Below, piece after piece: positions 32,401 to 41,378 of a stretch of 64,000 nucleotides of DNA. Both the position numbers and the translations under genes were made by a program. Positions within the stretch are counted from its first letter, which is position 1, and the number at the start of each line of letters is the position of its first letter. The DNA comes from JAIQFF01 sp963841075 (GTDB lineage: Bacteria; Acidobacteriota; Terriglobia; Terriglobales; Acidobacteriaceae). The stretch spans positions 124,001-188,000 of the forward strand of contig CAWJBA010000021.1 of NCBI GenBank assembly GCA_963841075.1, in the 5' to 3' direction. Below the pieces are notes generated by a model. The model made no database searches, was not told the origin of the DNA, and was given only the letters and a program-made list of their open reading frames with translations.

Positions 32401-34362
32401 ATGAGACTTTTCTGGAAGAAAGCAGCTTTCATCCTGATTCCGTTGTTGGGCATGGCCGGAACCGCCGCGGCTCAAACCAGCTACAGCCTGCTCTCTCCTG
32501 ACAAGCGGATCGAGGTGAAGATCCGCACCGGTGACCGCTTCAGCTATGACGTGCTGTTCAAAGGGACGGTGCTGCTGCAGAATTCCACTTTCTCTATCGA
32601 CATCGATCACAACACTCTGGGTATGCAAACCAGAGTCAAAGCGACTAAAGAGCGCAGCTACGACGGCACGCTCGATCCACCGGTGCGGCAGAAATTTGCC
32701 AGAGTGCGCGAAAACTACAACGAGCTGCGCCTGACCATGGAAGGCAACTATGCCGTCATCTTCCGCGCCTACAACGACGGTGTGGCTTACCGCCTGGAAA
32801 CCTCGCTGCCGCAAGCCGAAGTGAAAGTCTACAGTGAGGAGTCCACCTTCAATTTCCCTGACGATTACCGGGTTTACTATCCTCAGGAAGAATCCTTTTT
32901 TTCGCACAACGAACGACATTACCTGCCGATGAATTTGAAGACCATCGCACCCGCCGCCATTGCCAGCCTGCCGGCGGTAGTCGAGGCCGCGAATGGCGTG
33001 AAGGTAGCAATTGCCGAAGCCGACATTGAAGACTATCCCGGACTTTGGCTGCACGGCACCAGCAGCAACGGACTGGCGGCAATCTTCCCGCCCTATCCGC
33101 TCAAAGAGACGCTTGAGAAGGACCGCGACTTCAAAGTCACTCAAGCAGCCGACTACATCGCCGTGACTCGCGGCACCCGCAGCTATCCCTGGCGACTGTT
33201 GGGGATTGCCGAAAAAGATGGCGATCTCATTACCAATCAGATGGTCTGGCTGCTGGCCAAGCCCTCCCAGATCGAGGACACCTCGTGGATCAAGCCCGGC
33301 AAAGTCGCCTGGGACTGGTGGAACGCGCTGAACCTCGATGGCGTGAACTTCAAATCCGGAGTCAACACCCAGACCTACAAGTATTACGTGGATTTCGCGG
33401 CCAAGTATGGCTTGCAGTACATCATTCTGGATGAGGGCTGGTACACGCTGGGCAATCTGCTCGAGGTGTCGCCCGACCTGAACATGGAAGAGCTGACCGC
33501 CTACGCCAAGCAGAAAAATGTCGGCATCATCTTATGGATGGTCTGGAAGACACTCGACGACCAGTTCGACCCGGCCTTCGAAGAGTTCACCAAGTGGGGA
33601 GTCAAAGGCCTGAAGATTGATTTCATGCAGCGCGACGATCAGAAGCTGATCAACTTTTATTACAAGACTTGCCGCGAGGCGGCCAAACGCCACCTGCTGG
33701 TCGACTTCCACGGCGGACAGAGCCAGATCACCATGACCCGCACCTGGCCCAACATGATCAGCGGTGAAGGCGTCCGCGGCCTGGAATGGAGCAAGTGGAG
33801 CGCCGAAACTGAACCGCAGCACAACATCACCCTGCCCTTCACCCGCATGTTTCTCGGACCGATGGATTTCACTCCCGGCGCTATGTTGAATGCAACGAAG
33901 AAGGATTTTGCTCCCGTCTTCGATCGCCCCATGAGCCTGGGCACGCGCTGCCATCAACTGGGGATGTACGTAGTCTTTGAAAGCCCGCTGCAAATGCTGT
34001 CCGATAGCCCGTCGAATTACATGCGCGAGCCGGAAATGATGGAATTCCTCGCTCCCGTCCCGTCCGTCTGGGACGACACGAAAGTGCTCGACGCACGCAT
34101 CGCCGAATATGCTTTGGTCGCCCGCAGAAGCGGCAAGGATTGGTACGTCGGCGCCATGACCAACTGGACCGCGCGCGATCTGGAGGTAGATTTTTCCTTT
34201 CTGCCTGCCGGAACCTTCTGGCTGGAAGCGTACCAGGACGGAGTGAACGCCGACCGCAACGCCAGTGATTACAAGAAAACCAGAACTCAGATCACGAGAG
34301 ACACGAAACTGAAAATATCCCTCGCCCCCGGTGGAGGGTGGGCAGCGAGAATTCACCAGTAA
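32401..34362 (+). CDS. Glycoside hydrolase family 97 alpha-glycosidase
   Basis: A 653-aa secreted enzyme: signal peptide (cleavage near AAAQ), an N-terminal beta-supersandwich (YSLLSPDKRIEVKI to about residue 290), a TIM barrel (KVAWDWWNALNLDGVNF, YIILDEGWY, GLKIDFMQRDDQ at 403-413, SGEGVRGLEWS) and a C-terminal beta domain with DREFxxPLxxxV-like strands. GH97 includes inverting alpha-glucosidases (SusB) and retaining alpha-galactosidases; I cannot decide between them by eye. Likely periplasmic. The LacI-type operator precedes it, and an intergenic repeat follows three bases after the stop. Confidence 0.9.
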   Translation: MRLFWKKAAFILIPLLGMAGTAAAQTSYSLLSPDKRIEVKIRTGDRFSYDVLFKGTVLLQNSTFSIDIDHNTLGMQTRVKATKERSYDGTLDPPVRQKFARVRENYNELRLTMEGNYAVIFRAYNDGVAYRLETSLPQAEVKVYSEESTFNFPDDYRVYYPQEESFFSHNERHYLPMNLKTIAPAAIASLPAVVEAANGVKVAIAEADIEDYPGLWLHGTSSNGLAAIFPPYPLKETLEKDRDFKVTQAADYIAVTRGTRSYPWRLLGIAEKDGDLITNQMVWLLAKPSQIEDTSWIKPGKVAWDWWNALNLDGVNFKSGVNTQTYKYYVDFAAKYGLQYIILDEGWYTLGNLLEVSPDLNMEELTAYAKQKNVGIILWMVWKTLDDQFDPAFEEFTKWGVKGLKIDFMQRDDQKLINFYYKTCREAAKRHLLVDFHGGQSQITMTRTWPNMISGEGVRGLEWSKWSAETEPQHNITLPFTRMFLGPMDFTPGAMLNATKKDFAPVFDRPMSLGTRCHQLGMYVVFESPLQMLSDSPSNYMREPEMMEFLAPVPSVWDDTKVLDARIAEYALVARRSGKDWYVGAMTNWTARDLEVDFSFLPAGTFWLEAYQDGVNADRNASDYKKTRTQITRDTKLKISLAPGGGWAARIHQ

Positions 34363-34364
34363 CG

Positions 34365-34426
34365 GTCATCCTGAGCGGAGCGGAAAGTTCGCTCCGCGAA
34401 CTTTCCGCGCAGTCGAAGGACCCCTA
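34365..34426. repeat. Third copy of the TCATCCTGAGCG repeat with its own hairpin
   Basis: GTCATCCTGAGCG ... CGAAGGACCCCTA again flanks a self-complementary insert, here 13-base arms GCGGAAAGTTCGC (34380-34392) and its complement (34396-34408). The outer bases match copies at 29423-29617; the hairpin does not. Confidence 0.85.
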
Positions 34427-34657
34427 CCGGCTGAAAATCGCTCGCGTGCGCGGGTTCTTGTGTAAAGCGCGGAAGCGTAACCAAGCGCGCCCACCTGCGA
34501 TTTGCTTAAAGGGGTTCGCAGCGACCAGCTCCGTAATCCGCAAACTTCTGCCTACATGGATACGCCCCGGCCATTACAGATTTGACCTGATGGTTGTCAG
34601 ACAGCCACGCCTGTAACCTTTTCCAGCATTTGAATTTAAAAACTAAGGAGAACTGTC

Positions 34658-34810
34658 ATGGGAACAATTTTGATCATACTTCTAGTGCTTCTCCTGTTGG
34701 GCGCGCTTCCGACATGGCCCTACAGCGGGAGCTGGGGCTACTACCCAAGCGGCGGCCTTGGACTGGTTCTGCTGATCGTGGTGATCCTGGCGCTTACGGG
34801 CAGAGTGTAG
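34658..34810 (+). CDS. DUF3309 small membrane protein (50 aa)
   Basis: ATG 34658 has AAGGAG ten bases upstream. The product has two hydrophobic helices (MGTILIILLVLLLLGALP and GGLGLVLLIVVILALTGRV) around the signature WPYSGSWGYYPSGG, which I recognise as DUF3309, a widespread short bacterial membrane protein of unknown function. Full length for the family. It stands alone. Confidence 0.88.
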   Translation: MGTILIILLVLLLLGALPTWPYSGSWGYYPSGGLGLVLLIVVILALTGRV

Positions 34811-34819
34811 GCAGCGAGG

Positions 34820-35311
34820 CTATTTCTCGCTCTCTTTGGAGTGGGTCTCGATCAAGCGCTTCGTCAAAATCACCAGCGCCAGGATCTGGGTCCATTCCGA
34901 GACTATGTTTCCGACTACCTGCCCCCACTTCGAGCCTGGGTCGGCGTGTTTGTAGGAGACGACCCAGCAGACGCCGGTGAGCAAAAGAAATATCGTCAGC
35001 GAGTGATCGGTGATCGCCTCCCACAGCGGTCCCCGCAGATTCAGCGGCGGCTTCCTGCTCTCGGCCGAGCCTCGTTCATAAAGGTATTTGGTGGCCAACA
35101 CGGTCACCACCACGCCCGACCAGTCGGCGATGGCATTTCCAAAAAATGATCCCCAGTGGGTCTTTGGGTCAGAGACGATATAGAGGACGATCCATAGAAT
35201 CAGCACGCCAACGCAGGCGATGCTCAAAGAGTGCCGCGCCAGGAAGCCACCCTTCCTGCCGGATCTCGGATTTCTGACTTGTTGGCGGGGATCGCGATTT
35301 TCTGGCGGCAC
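34820..35311 (-). CDS. Four-helix membrane protein, unknown (163 aa)
   Basis: A basic N-terminus (1-25) precedes helices at about 28-46, 55-75, 98-117 and 128-150. Two similar halves are visible: PKTHWGSFFGNAIADWSGVVVTVLATKYL and PGSKWGQVVGNIVSEWTQILALVILTKRL (each quoted in part), so the protein looks like an internal duplication of a two-helix unit. No catalytic residue stands out. It begins 11 bases after the upstream membrane gene stop, likely one operon. Confidence 0.65.
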   Translation of the reverse strand: MPPENRDPRQQVRNPRSGRKGGFLARHSLSIACVGVLILWIVLYIVSDPKTHWGSFFGNAIADWSGVVVTVLATKYLYERGSAESRKPPLNLRGPLWEAITDHSLTIFLLLTGVCWVVSYKHADPGSKWGQVVGNIVSEWTQILALVILTKRLIETHSKESEK

Positions 35312-35321
35312 GCTGACCAGT

Positions 35322-35645
35322 CTAAACCCTGGTCGCTAAGAACGTTTCTCCGGCTCGCGCGGGAAGCTCCCGCCGCGGCGCGCTGAACCTCTCCCCGATA
35401 AAAACAAAAAACGCAATCAGGGCTGACGCGAAAACAAAATGGATGAGCTCGGCAATCGCTATTTCGGGGGGATGGTGTTCCACCCACTCTCGCCAGGTCA
35501 GCAAAGCCGATAGCGCAAGGGCTGCGATGAGCTTCCGCGCCGCCCGCAATCCTCCCCAAAATCCTTCGCGCTGGGTACCCCCTGTATCCCACAGTAGATG
35601 GTGGAAGATCCAGCTCGCAATTCTCTGGTGAAGCGGTGCGGCCAC
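35322..35645 (-). CDS. Small membrane protein, unknown (107 aa)
   Basis: Two helices (about 36-50 and 63-83) lie between an amphipathic N-terminus (HQRIASWIFHHLLWDTGG) and a basic C-terminal tail. It precedes and is nearly contiguous with the four-helix protein gene. No motif recognised. Confidence 0.55.
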   Translation of the reverse strand: MAAPLHQRIASWIFHHLLWDTGGTQREGFWGGLRAARKLIAALALSALLTWREWVEHHPPEIAIAELIHFVFASALIAFFVFIGERFSAPRRELPARAGETFLATRV

Positions 35646-35771
35646 GGCAGCAGCCTACCACCGGTCTCGCGGGCCATCAAGGACTGGGACGATCAGATAC
35701 GGACGATCAACAATTGGACATCCGAAAATTGGATGCTCTCTGGCACGGTCAAAATTCCCTGACAGTTATCA

Positions 35772-35807
35772 TAAAAAACAACGGCATCCCATCTGGGATG
35801 CCGTTGT
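35772..35807 (-). terminator. Rho-independent terminator of the DUF6600 gene
   Basis: A perfect 13-bp stem (35778-35790 with 35795-35807, ACAACGGCATCCC) and 4-base loop are followed on the minus strand by six T residues. It sits 25 bases beyond the inferred stop of the DUF6600 gene. Confidence 0.9.
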
Positions 35808-35831
35808 CTATAGCCGGAGATAAGAATCAGT

Positions 35832-38035
35832 CTAGCGATGGCGGACGATCCGTGTGAGCCTCCTCCGGATCCGCCGTGGCTTCCGCCACCGCCACCACCG
35901 CCACCGCCTCCTCGTGAAGGAGGAGCCGACTCGCGCGAAGCGCCGCCGCCTCTGACTTCAGAAGCACGCTGGGTAACAATCGGCTGCCTCATTTCGAGCG
36001 GCGGCCGGGAGTAGCTTCGTGGCGAATCCGCGACCATGCTGCGTCCGCCATTCATACGCCTCCACCGTTCACGCGATCGTTATTCACGCGATTGTTATTC
36101 AAGCGATCGTTATTCAAGCGATCTGTGTTCACCGCAGACCCTCCGGCGGATTGTGGCGAGAAATGCCGCCAGCCGCCGTCGTTGGCACCCGTATTGGATT
36201 GGACCGAATTCCCCGGTCGCGGCACGTTGTTATTGTTCACGCTGTTGTTGTTGATCGACCCCGCGCCCGGCCCAGCGGAACGACCAACAGAATTATCGCG
36301 CTGTGCCGGATTCGTACCGGAAAACCGCCGCCACTCCGAGCCCTCGGAACTGGTCGCCGACCTTGCCACGCCATTATTCGGCATGGCCAAAGTTCCGCGC
36401 GCTGGAGTCTGGGCCTGCACTTGAGGCCGATTTTGCACTGCACTTTCGCCTCTCGAGAGCGACTGAGCCGGCGCACCACCGTTGCGCTGGATAGACTGCT
36501 GCATCCGCGATACCTGCCGGTCAAACGATGACGGAGCCGCTGCCGGCTGTGCCTTCGAGAAGAAGTGCGAGGGCTCTCCTCCACGCGGCAAGGTGGACGC
36601 CGCGGCTGGCCGGTTGCTCACCGACAACGCGGCACGGGTCGGGACCACGGGAAGACTTCCCGCGATCATGCGCCCGCCACGAAAGGTTTCGCTGTTGACC
36701 CCGACCGGGGCGGCGCGTCCGGTGCCGAACTGGCCTGTCGGAACGGTGGAGATGCCGCCGCGGACTCGTTCATCCATTGCAGCCAAACGCAGGTTGGAAT
36801 ACGCGCCACCCGCACGCAGCGGGGCGAAGCCTCCACCACGATAGACATTGATATTGGTGACGTTCACCACGTTGTAGCGCCCGCCGTAACGGCCATACCA
36901 GGGATGGAACGCATCGCAGGGACCGACGGGCAACCAGCCGACCGAACCAAATCCGAATCCGACGCCGACGCCAACGCCGCCACCGAATCCGAAGAAGGAT
37001 ACATACGCCGGCGCCCACACCGGCCGATACCGCGGATATCCGTAAGCCGGACCGGGCCACCACACCCACGAACTGTTGTAAACGAACCAGCGTCCGTAGT
37101 GATACGGAGCCCAACCCCAGGGTTCATAGGAAACCCACGTCCAACCCCATCCCGGCTCCCACACCCAGCGTCCGCTGCGATACGGAGCCCAACCCGGGCC
37201 AGCCGAGGGCACCCAGACCGGACCGTAGTCCGGCACTGTTTGCCAGCGCCCGTAGGCGTCGAGATCTTCCGAACCGGTGTAGTAGCGGTTGGTGTTCCCC
37301 CATGACTGGGCGTCATTAATGATCCGGTCACGGTCGTTGTTCCACGTATCCCAGCTGTCGCGCGACGGCGCTTCCGCCAACTTGTACTGCGTGTCGTCGC
37401 CAGTACCGCGAACCACGGCCATCTGGCCTTTTTCCACCTGGGTGCTGCCCTGCGGCGTGGAGATCTCAGCCGACCCCTTGCGGACGATTACCTGGGTCTC
37501 GCCTTCGCCATTTACTTCAATCCGATAAACTCCGTCCGTCTGGGCAGGTCGAACCGCCACGTTTGCGGTGTCAATTTCAGCCGGTGCCCCCACGCCCTTG
37601 AAAACCGTGTAGTCGATCAATCCGCGCTCGACTTGTACCTGGACCTGATTGCGGGAAATGGCGGCAATGCCGGCCAGCGTGCTGTCGCTCAGCCGCAGGA
37701 TGTTTCCGGAATCAAGCTGCACTTCCGCCCGGGAGTTGACGCCGGTGGAAATTTTGTCGGTATTCACCATGGGCTGGTTCAGCGCTGCCTTGGCCCAGTC
37801 CCCGGAATCGCCGCGTTGCGTCGAAACGTCGCCGTGGACCAGGCTGATGCGCGCCACGCCTGACGGCTCGGCCTGCGCCTGACCTTGTGGCTGCCCTTGG
37901 CCTTGCGGCTGCTCTTGGCCTTGCTGTAACTGGGGTGGCCCTCCCAAGGGGATTTCTTCCGAAACCTGTGCGCCGGCTCACGACGCTCACGCTTAAGGTC
38001 AGTGCTGCAATGATTAATGCGAATCTGTTTTTCAT
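35832..38035 (-). CDS. DUF6600/FecR-domain secreted protein (three frame breaks)
   Basis: The start at 38035 (AGAGGTGGGG upstream) gives a signal peptide MKNRFALIIAALTLSVS; a break near 37980 leads to AQVSEEIPLGGPPQLQQ, a Gln/Gly-rich linker and a FecR-like sandwich (RISLVHGDVSTQRGDSGDW to about 37400). A Trp/Tyr/Pro-rich DUF6600 section follows (WVWEPGWGWTWVSYEPWGWAPYHYGRW, quoted in part), then Ser/Asn-rich repeats and a Gly tail. Breaks near 36050 and 35850 must be bridged to reach the TAG at 35832 before the terminator. About 730 aa. Probably periplasmic or surface structure; role unknown. Confidence 0.8.
36073..36132 (-). repeat. Four 15-base tandem repeats encoding Asn-rich pentapeptides
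   Basis: Units of GCGATCGTTATTCAC type encode the pentapeptides NNDRL / NNNRV / NNDRV near the C-terminus of the DUF6600 protein. In-frame tandem units of this kind can change copy number by slippage. Confidence 0.8.
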
Positions 38036-38222
38036 GGCCCCACCTCTCGCGAGAAACTCGCGCACCAATCGACAATGCAGGTGCCCTGCCAAACTCCGTC
38101 GGCAGGCCGCATATAAGTCTCTTATTTTCAATCGATTAGAGATGACAATTCGTGGCACCAATGGACGCTGGAGCTGTCCTGGCTGAGGTCAACCAGAAGT
38201 GGTGGTTTTCAGCCACCATGTG

Positions 38223-38290
38223 ATGGAGGACGGGCGTCCCGCCCGTCCCAGCGCGGACCCGGTTCGACGGGCGCGGACGCCCGTCCTCCA
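38223..38290. repeat. Full inverted-repeat element, GGACGGGCGTCC type
   Basis: Arms 38223-38248 and 38265-38290 are near-perfect reverse complements around a 16-base loop, flanked by TGGAGGA/TCCTCCA. It lies between the DUF6600 promoter side and the end of the response regulator gene. Confidence 0.88.
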
Positions 38291-38331
38291 TTAATTCCAG
38301 TAATTCCAGATCAAGTCAAGATCGCGACGAA

Positions 38332-39717
38332 CTATTCCTCGTCCTTTTCCGGGTCGTCGCCGATGCCGATTTTCGAAAGCCGGTAGCGCAGCGCATTTCG
38401 CGACAGCCCGAGCAAGCGCGCGGCCTGACTCTTGTTTCCGTGGGCGCGGCGTAGAGCTTCGCGGATCATCTCGTCTTCCCACTGCTCGAGAGTCATGCCC
38501 TGGGGAAGAAAGCTGGCGGGGAAATCCGATGTCTTTTCCGCCCGGGAATCAATCTGAATGTCGCTGGCCTCGAGCAAGGGTCCCGCGGCTAAAGCGGATG
38601 CACGCTCCATGATGTTCTGCAACTCGCGAACATTCCCCGGCCAGTAATGATCCATCAGAATCTTTAGGGCTTCGGAGGAGACGCCGGTGATCTTCTTGCC
38701 GGACTCCTGGGCAAAGCGCGAGAGAAAAAGATTCACCAGCTCCGGGATATCTTCTTTGTGCTCGCGCAGCGGAGGAATGTCGATAGGGACAACATTCAGC
38801 CGGTAGTAAAGATCCTCGCGAAAGGTACCGTCCTCGAGCGCGGCCCGCAGATCGCGATTCGTGGCCGCCACCAGCCGCACATCGACTTTGATGGTTTTGG
38901 TGCCGCCCAGCCTTTCGAACTCGCGTTCCTGAAGGACCCGCAGCAGCTTCACTTGCGTCGCGGCGGGCACGTCGCCGATTTCGTCGAGAAACAAAGTTCC
39001 CTTGTCGGCCAGTTCGAACTTTCCTGGCTTGCTGCCGGCCGCGCCGGTGAATGCGCCTTTCTCGTAACCGAACAATTCGCTTTCCAGCAAATTCTCCGGA
39101 ATTGCCGCGCTGTTGATTTTGATGAACGGTCCGGATGCCCTGCGCGATTTCTCATGGATGGCGCGCGCCACCAAATCTTTGCCCACTCCGCTTTCACCGC
39201 CCAGCAGAACGGTGGAGTTGGTCGGAGCCACCCGTTCCACCGTGGCCAGCACTTCCTGCATCTTCCCGCTGCGCGCCACCAGGTTGGGATGCTGATAGCG
39301 CTGTTGCAGCGCTTCGCGCAACGATCGATTCTCGACCCGCAGGCGTTGCACATCCAGTTCCTTGTGCACCACCAGGCGCATCTCGTCGAGAGAAAAAGGC
39401 TTCAGAACGTAGTCGCTGGCGCCCGCTTTCATGGCCTCGACCGCGGTTTCGACGGTCCCGAACGCGGTCATGACGACGACCGGCATCGCGGCCTGAAAGC
39501 GTTTCACCGCCTGCAGAAAATCCAATCCATTCATGCCCGGCAACTTGAGATCGGTGATCACCAGGTCAACCGGACCGCTCTGCAGCAGCTTCAGGCCGGT
39601 TTCGGCGTCTTCCGCAGACAAGGTTTGGAAACCGTCGTCTCCCAGATCGAGCTCCAGGAGGCGGCGCATCTTGGCCTCGTCTTCGACAATCAGAATGGTC
39701 GCGTTCGATGTCGTCAT
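38332..39717 (-). CDS. NtrC-family sigma54-dependent response regulator
   Basis: A 461-aa three-domain regulator. The receiver (1-120) has D56 in DLVITDLKLPG and K106 region LKPFSL. The AAA+ domain shows GESGVGKDLVA, GAFTGA and FLDEIGDVPA. The C-terminal Fis helix-turn-helix reads NKSQAARLLGLSRNALRYRLSKIG. Phosphorylation by the adjacent kinase should switch on RpoN promoters; AtoC/ZraR-like in layout. Its start overlaps the kinase stop by four bases. Confidence 0.94.
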   Translation of the reverse strand: MTTSNATILIVEDEAKMRRLLELDLGDDGFQTLSAEDAETGLKLLQSGPVDLVITDLKLPGMNGLDFLQAVKRFQAAMPVVVMTAFGTVETAVEAMKAGASDYVLKPFSLDEMRLVVHKELDVQRLRVENRSLREALQQRYQHPNLVARSGKMQEVLATVERVAPTNSTVLLGGESGVGKDLVARAIHEKSRRASGPFIKINSAAIPENLLESELFGYEKGAFTGAAGSKPGKFELADKGTLFLDEIGDVPAATQVKLLRVLQEREFERLGGTKTIKVDVRLVAATNRDLRAALEDGTFREDLYYRLNVVPIDIPPLREHKEDIPELVNLFLSRFAQESGKKITGVSSEALKILMDHYWPGNVRELQNIMERASALAAGPLLEASDIQIDSRAEKTSDFPASFLPQGMTLEQWEDEMIREALRRAHGNKSQAARLLGLSRNALRYRLSKIGIGDDPEKDEE

Positions 39718-40991
39718 GAACTTCCAGCCCTTGCCCGGACTCCTTCTTCCGCGGGAAAGAAAATTAGAAAACAGGCCCCCTTCCCCTCGGAATTCTCCAG
39801 ACGGATGGTACCGTGATGCTCGTCCACAATCTTGGAAACAATCGAAAGGCCCAGACCGACGCCGGTTTTCTTGGTCGTCACAAAAGGATTGAAAATCTGT
39901 TCACGCATCTCCGCCGGAACGCCGGGACCGGAATCCTGCAGCCGCACCTGGACTCCTTTGCGTCCGTTCGAACGTGCGTTCGTGACCTCGACCCGAAGAG
40001 TGCCGCCGTCGCTGCCCATGGCCTCATACGCGTTCTGCACCAGATTCAGGAAAACCTGTTCGCAAAGATTTTCATCGAGCGGCACCGGAGACAAATCTTT
40101 CTGATATTCACGCTCCACGGTAACCGGTCCACCCTTCCATTGATCGGCCACGGATTTCAGCGCCTGATCGATCAATTCCGTCACCGGCTGCAGACGCGTT
40201 TCGGTGCGCAAAGGCCGCGCAAAATCCAGAAAGCGGGTCACCAGCGCGCTGGCGCGATTCACCTCGCTTGAAATATATCCCGCCAACTCGCTGGCCAGCG
40301 GATTCGAGTTCTCCAGTTTTCGGTTCAGGGTTTCCGCCGATCCTTTGATCACGCCCAGCGGATTGCGGATTTCATGCGCCAATCCCGCGGAGAGCTGGCC
40401 CAGCGCGGCCAGCCGCTCGGAACGGCGGGCTTCAGCCTGGGCCCGTTCGAGCTGTAGATTGGCCGCCGTCAATTCCTCCGCCACCTGCTGGTATTGCTGA
40501 GTCTTCCGGCGATTTTCCAGGGTGAAGCGGTTTATCACGATGGCCGCCAAAAAGAAAAACATGATCCGGATGGCGAGCTCGGCCGCGCCCATGGGAGTGA
40601 GCGTGTATTCCTGCAGCGCGGGATAAAGATACGAACAGTACGCCGCCGAGGCCAGCGAGGTCCAGAGCAAGGTGCCCCAGGGGCCGAACTCGACCGCCGC
40701 CGTCACAATCGGAATGTAGTAGATCGGATAGTAGCTGCTGTTAATGCCCAGCTCGCCCGTGTGATTGATCAGCACGGTCGCCAACACGATCTTGAGCAGA
40801 ACCACCGCGGAGCGTCCGACCCGGGGCCAGAGGGCGATGATTCTCCCCTCCGCCAGTTGCAAGATCCCAATGGCCAGGAGTGTCAGTTGTTTATGGCGCT
40901 CCTCCACCGGCGGCAACACCGCCAGGCCCAGCAGGAAGACCAGCCAGAGCAGGTCCATCCATTTGAAACCACTGTGTTTTTCTTCGTTCAT
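39714..40991 (-). CDS. Membrane sensor histidine kinase, partner of the NtrC-type regulator
   Basis: A 425-aa protein with about six N-terminal helices (11-155), a coiled stretch (158-190), HisKA with H206 in LSAGLAHEIRNPLG and a HATPase domain (NLVQNAYEAM, DSGPGVP, KKTGVGLGLSIVSKIVDEHHG). There is no extracytoplasmic domain, so sensing is probably within the membrane. It is the first gene of the pair and is translated into the regulator by a 4-base overlap. Confidence 0.92.
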   Translation of the reverse strand: MNEEKHSGFKWMDLLWLVFLLGLAVLPPVEERHKQLTLLAIGILQLAEGRIIALWPRVGRSAVVLLKIVLATVLINHTGELGINSSYYPIYYIPIVTAAVEFGPWGTLLWTSLASAAYCSYLYPALQEYTLTPMGAAELAIRIMFFFLAAIVINRFTLENRRKTQQYQQVAEELTAANLQLERAQAEARRSERLAALGQLSAGLAHEIRNPLGVIKGSAETLNRKLENSNPLASELAGYISSEVNRASALVTRFLDFARPLRTETRLQPVTELIDQALKSVADQWKGGPVTVEREYQKDLSPVPLDENLCEQVFLNLVQNAYEAMGSDGGTLRVEVTNARSNGRKGVQVRLQDSGPGVPAEMREQIFNPFVTTKKTGVGLGLSIVSKIVDEHHGTIRLENSEGKGACFLIFFPAEEGVRARAGSS

Positions 40992-41378
40992 ACGAGACGG
41001 CTCAAGCCTTTTGCCGCCTGGCTCGCGGTAAGCTTACGAACATTCCTGACCTTACCAGAACACGAACTCCACCTCGTCAGCAGTGTATCTCGCGCGGCGT
41101 CTGCAGCGTCAATGGACCCCGATTTAAGCCGCAAACCGCAAGATTTCTGCAGTAGCCCGTCGTTTTCCACAGTAGCCCAAACGGGCCATTCACGTGCCGC
41201 CGGACAACCCTTATCTTGTTCTTGAGCAGACTTCGGGGGAGGGCTGTTCGACAAACGTCCCATGACTCAAATTGAGTCTGGGACGTTTTGTATTTGGGGC
41301 GAGGTAGGAAACTGGCGCCGGAACCCCTCCGGCGTGTACCCTCGGTCACGGCAATTCCGCCGCGCACTTGAAGAGCTC
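40992..41378. other. Divergent intergenic region with a strong hairpin before the fucose locus
   Basis: These 387 bases separate the kinase (minus) from the first SDR (plus). The notable element is an imperfect 17-bp dyad at 41253-41288 (AAACGTCCCA ... TGGGACGTTT around GACTCAA/TTGAGTC), followed on plus by TTTTGTATTT. As no plus-strand gene precedes it, it may be an operator or leader attenuator of the fucose locus. A minus frame of 91 codons here is not credible. Confidence 0.5.

Noticed and set aside
32308..33144. 278-codon minus-strand frame opposite GH97
   Set aside because: Lacks ribosome site and motifs, and the plus strand encodes an unambiguous GH97 enzyme.
40988..41263. 91-codon minus frame in the divergent region before the fucose locus
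   Set aside because: No ribosome site, irregular composition, and it would overlap the kinase start.
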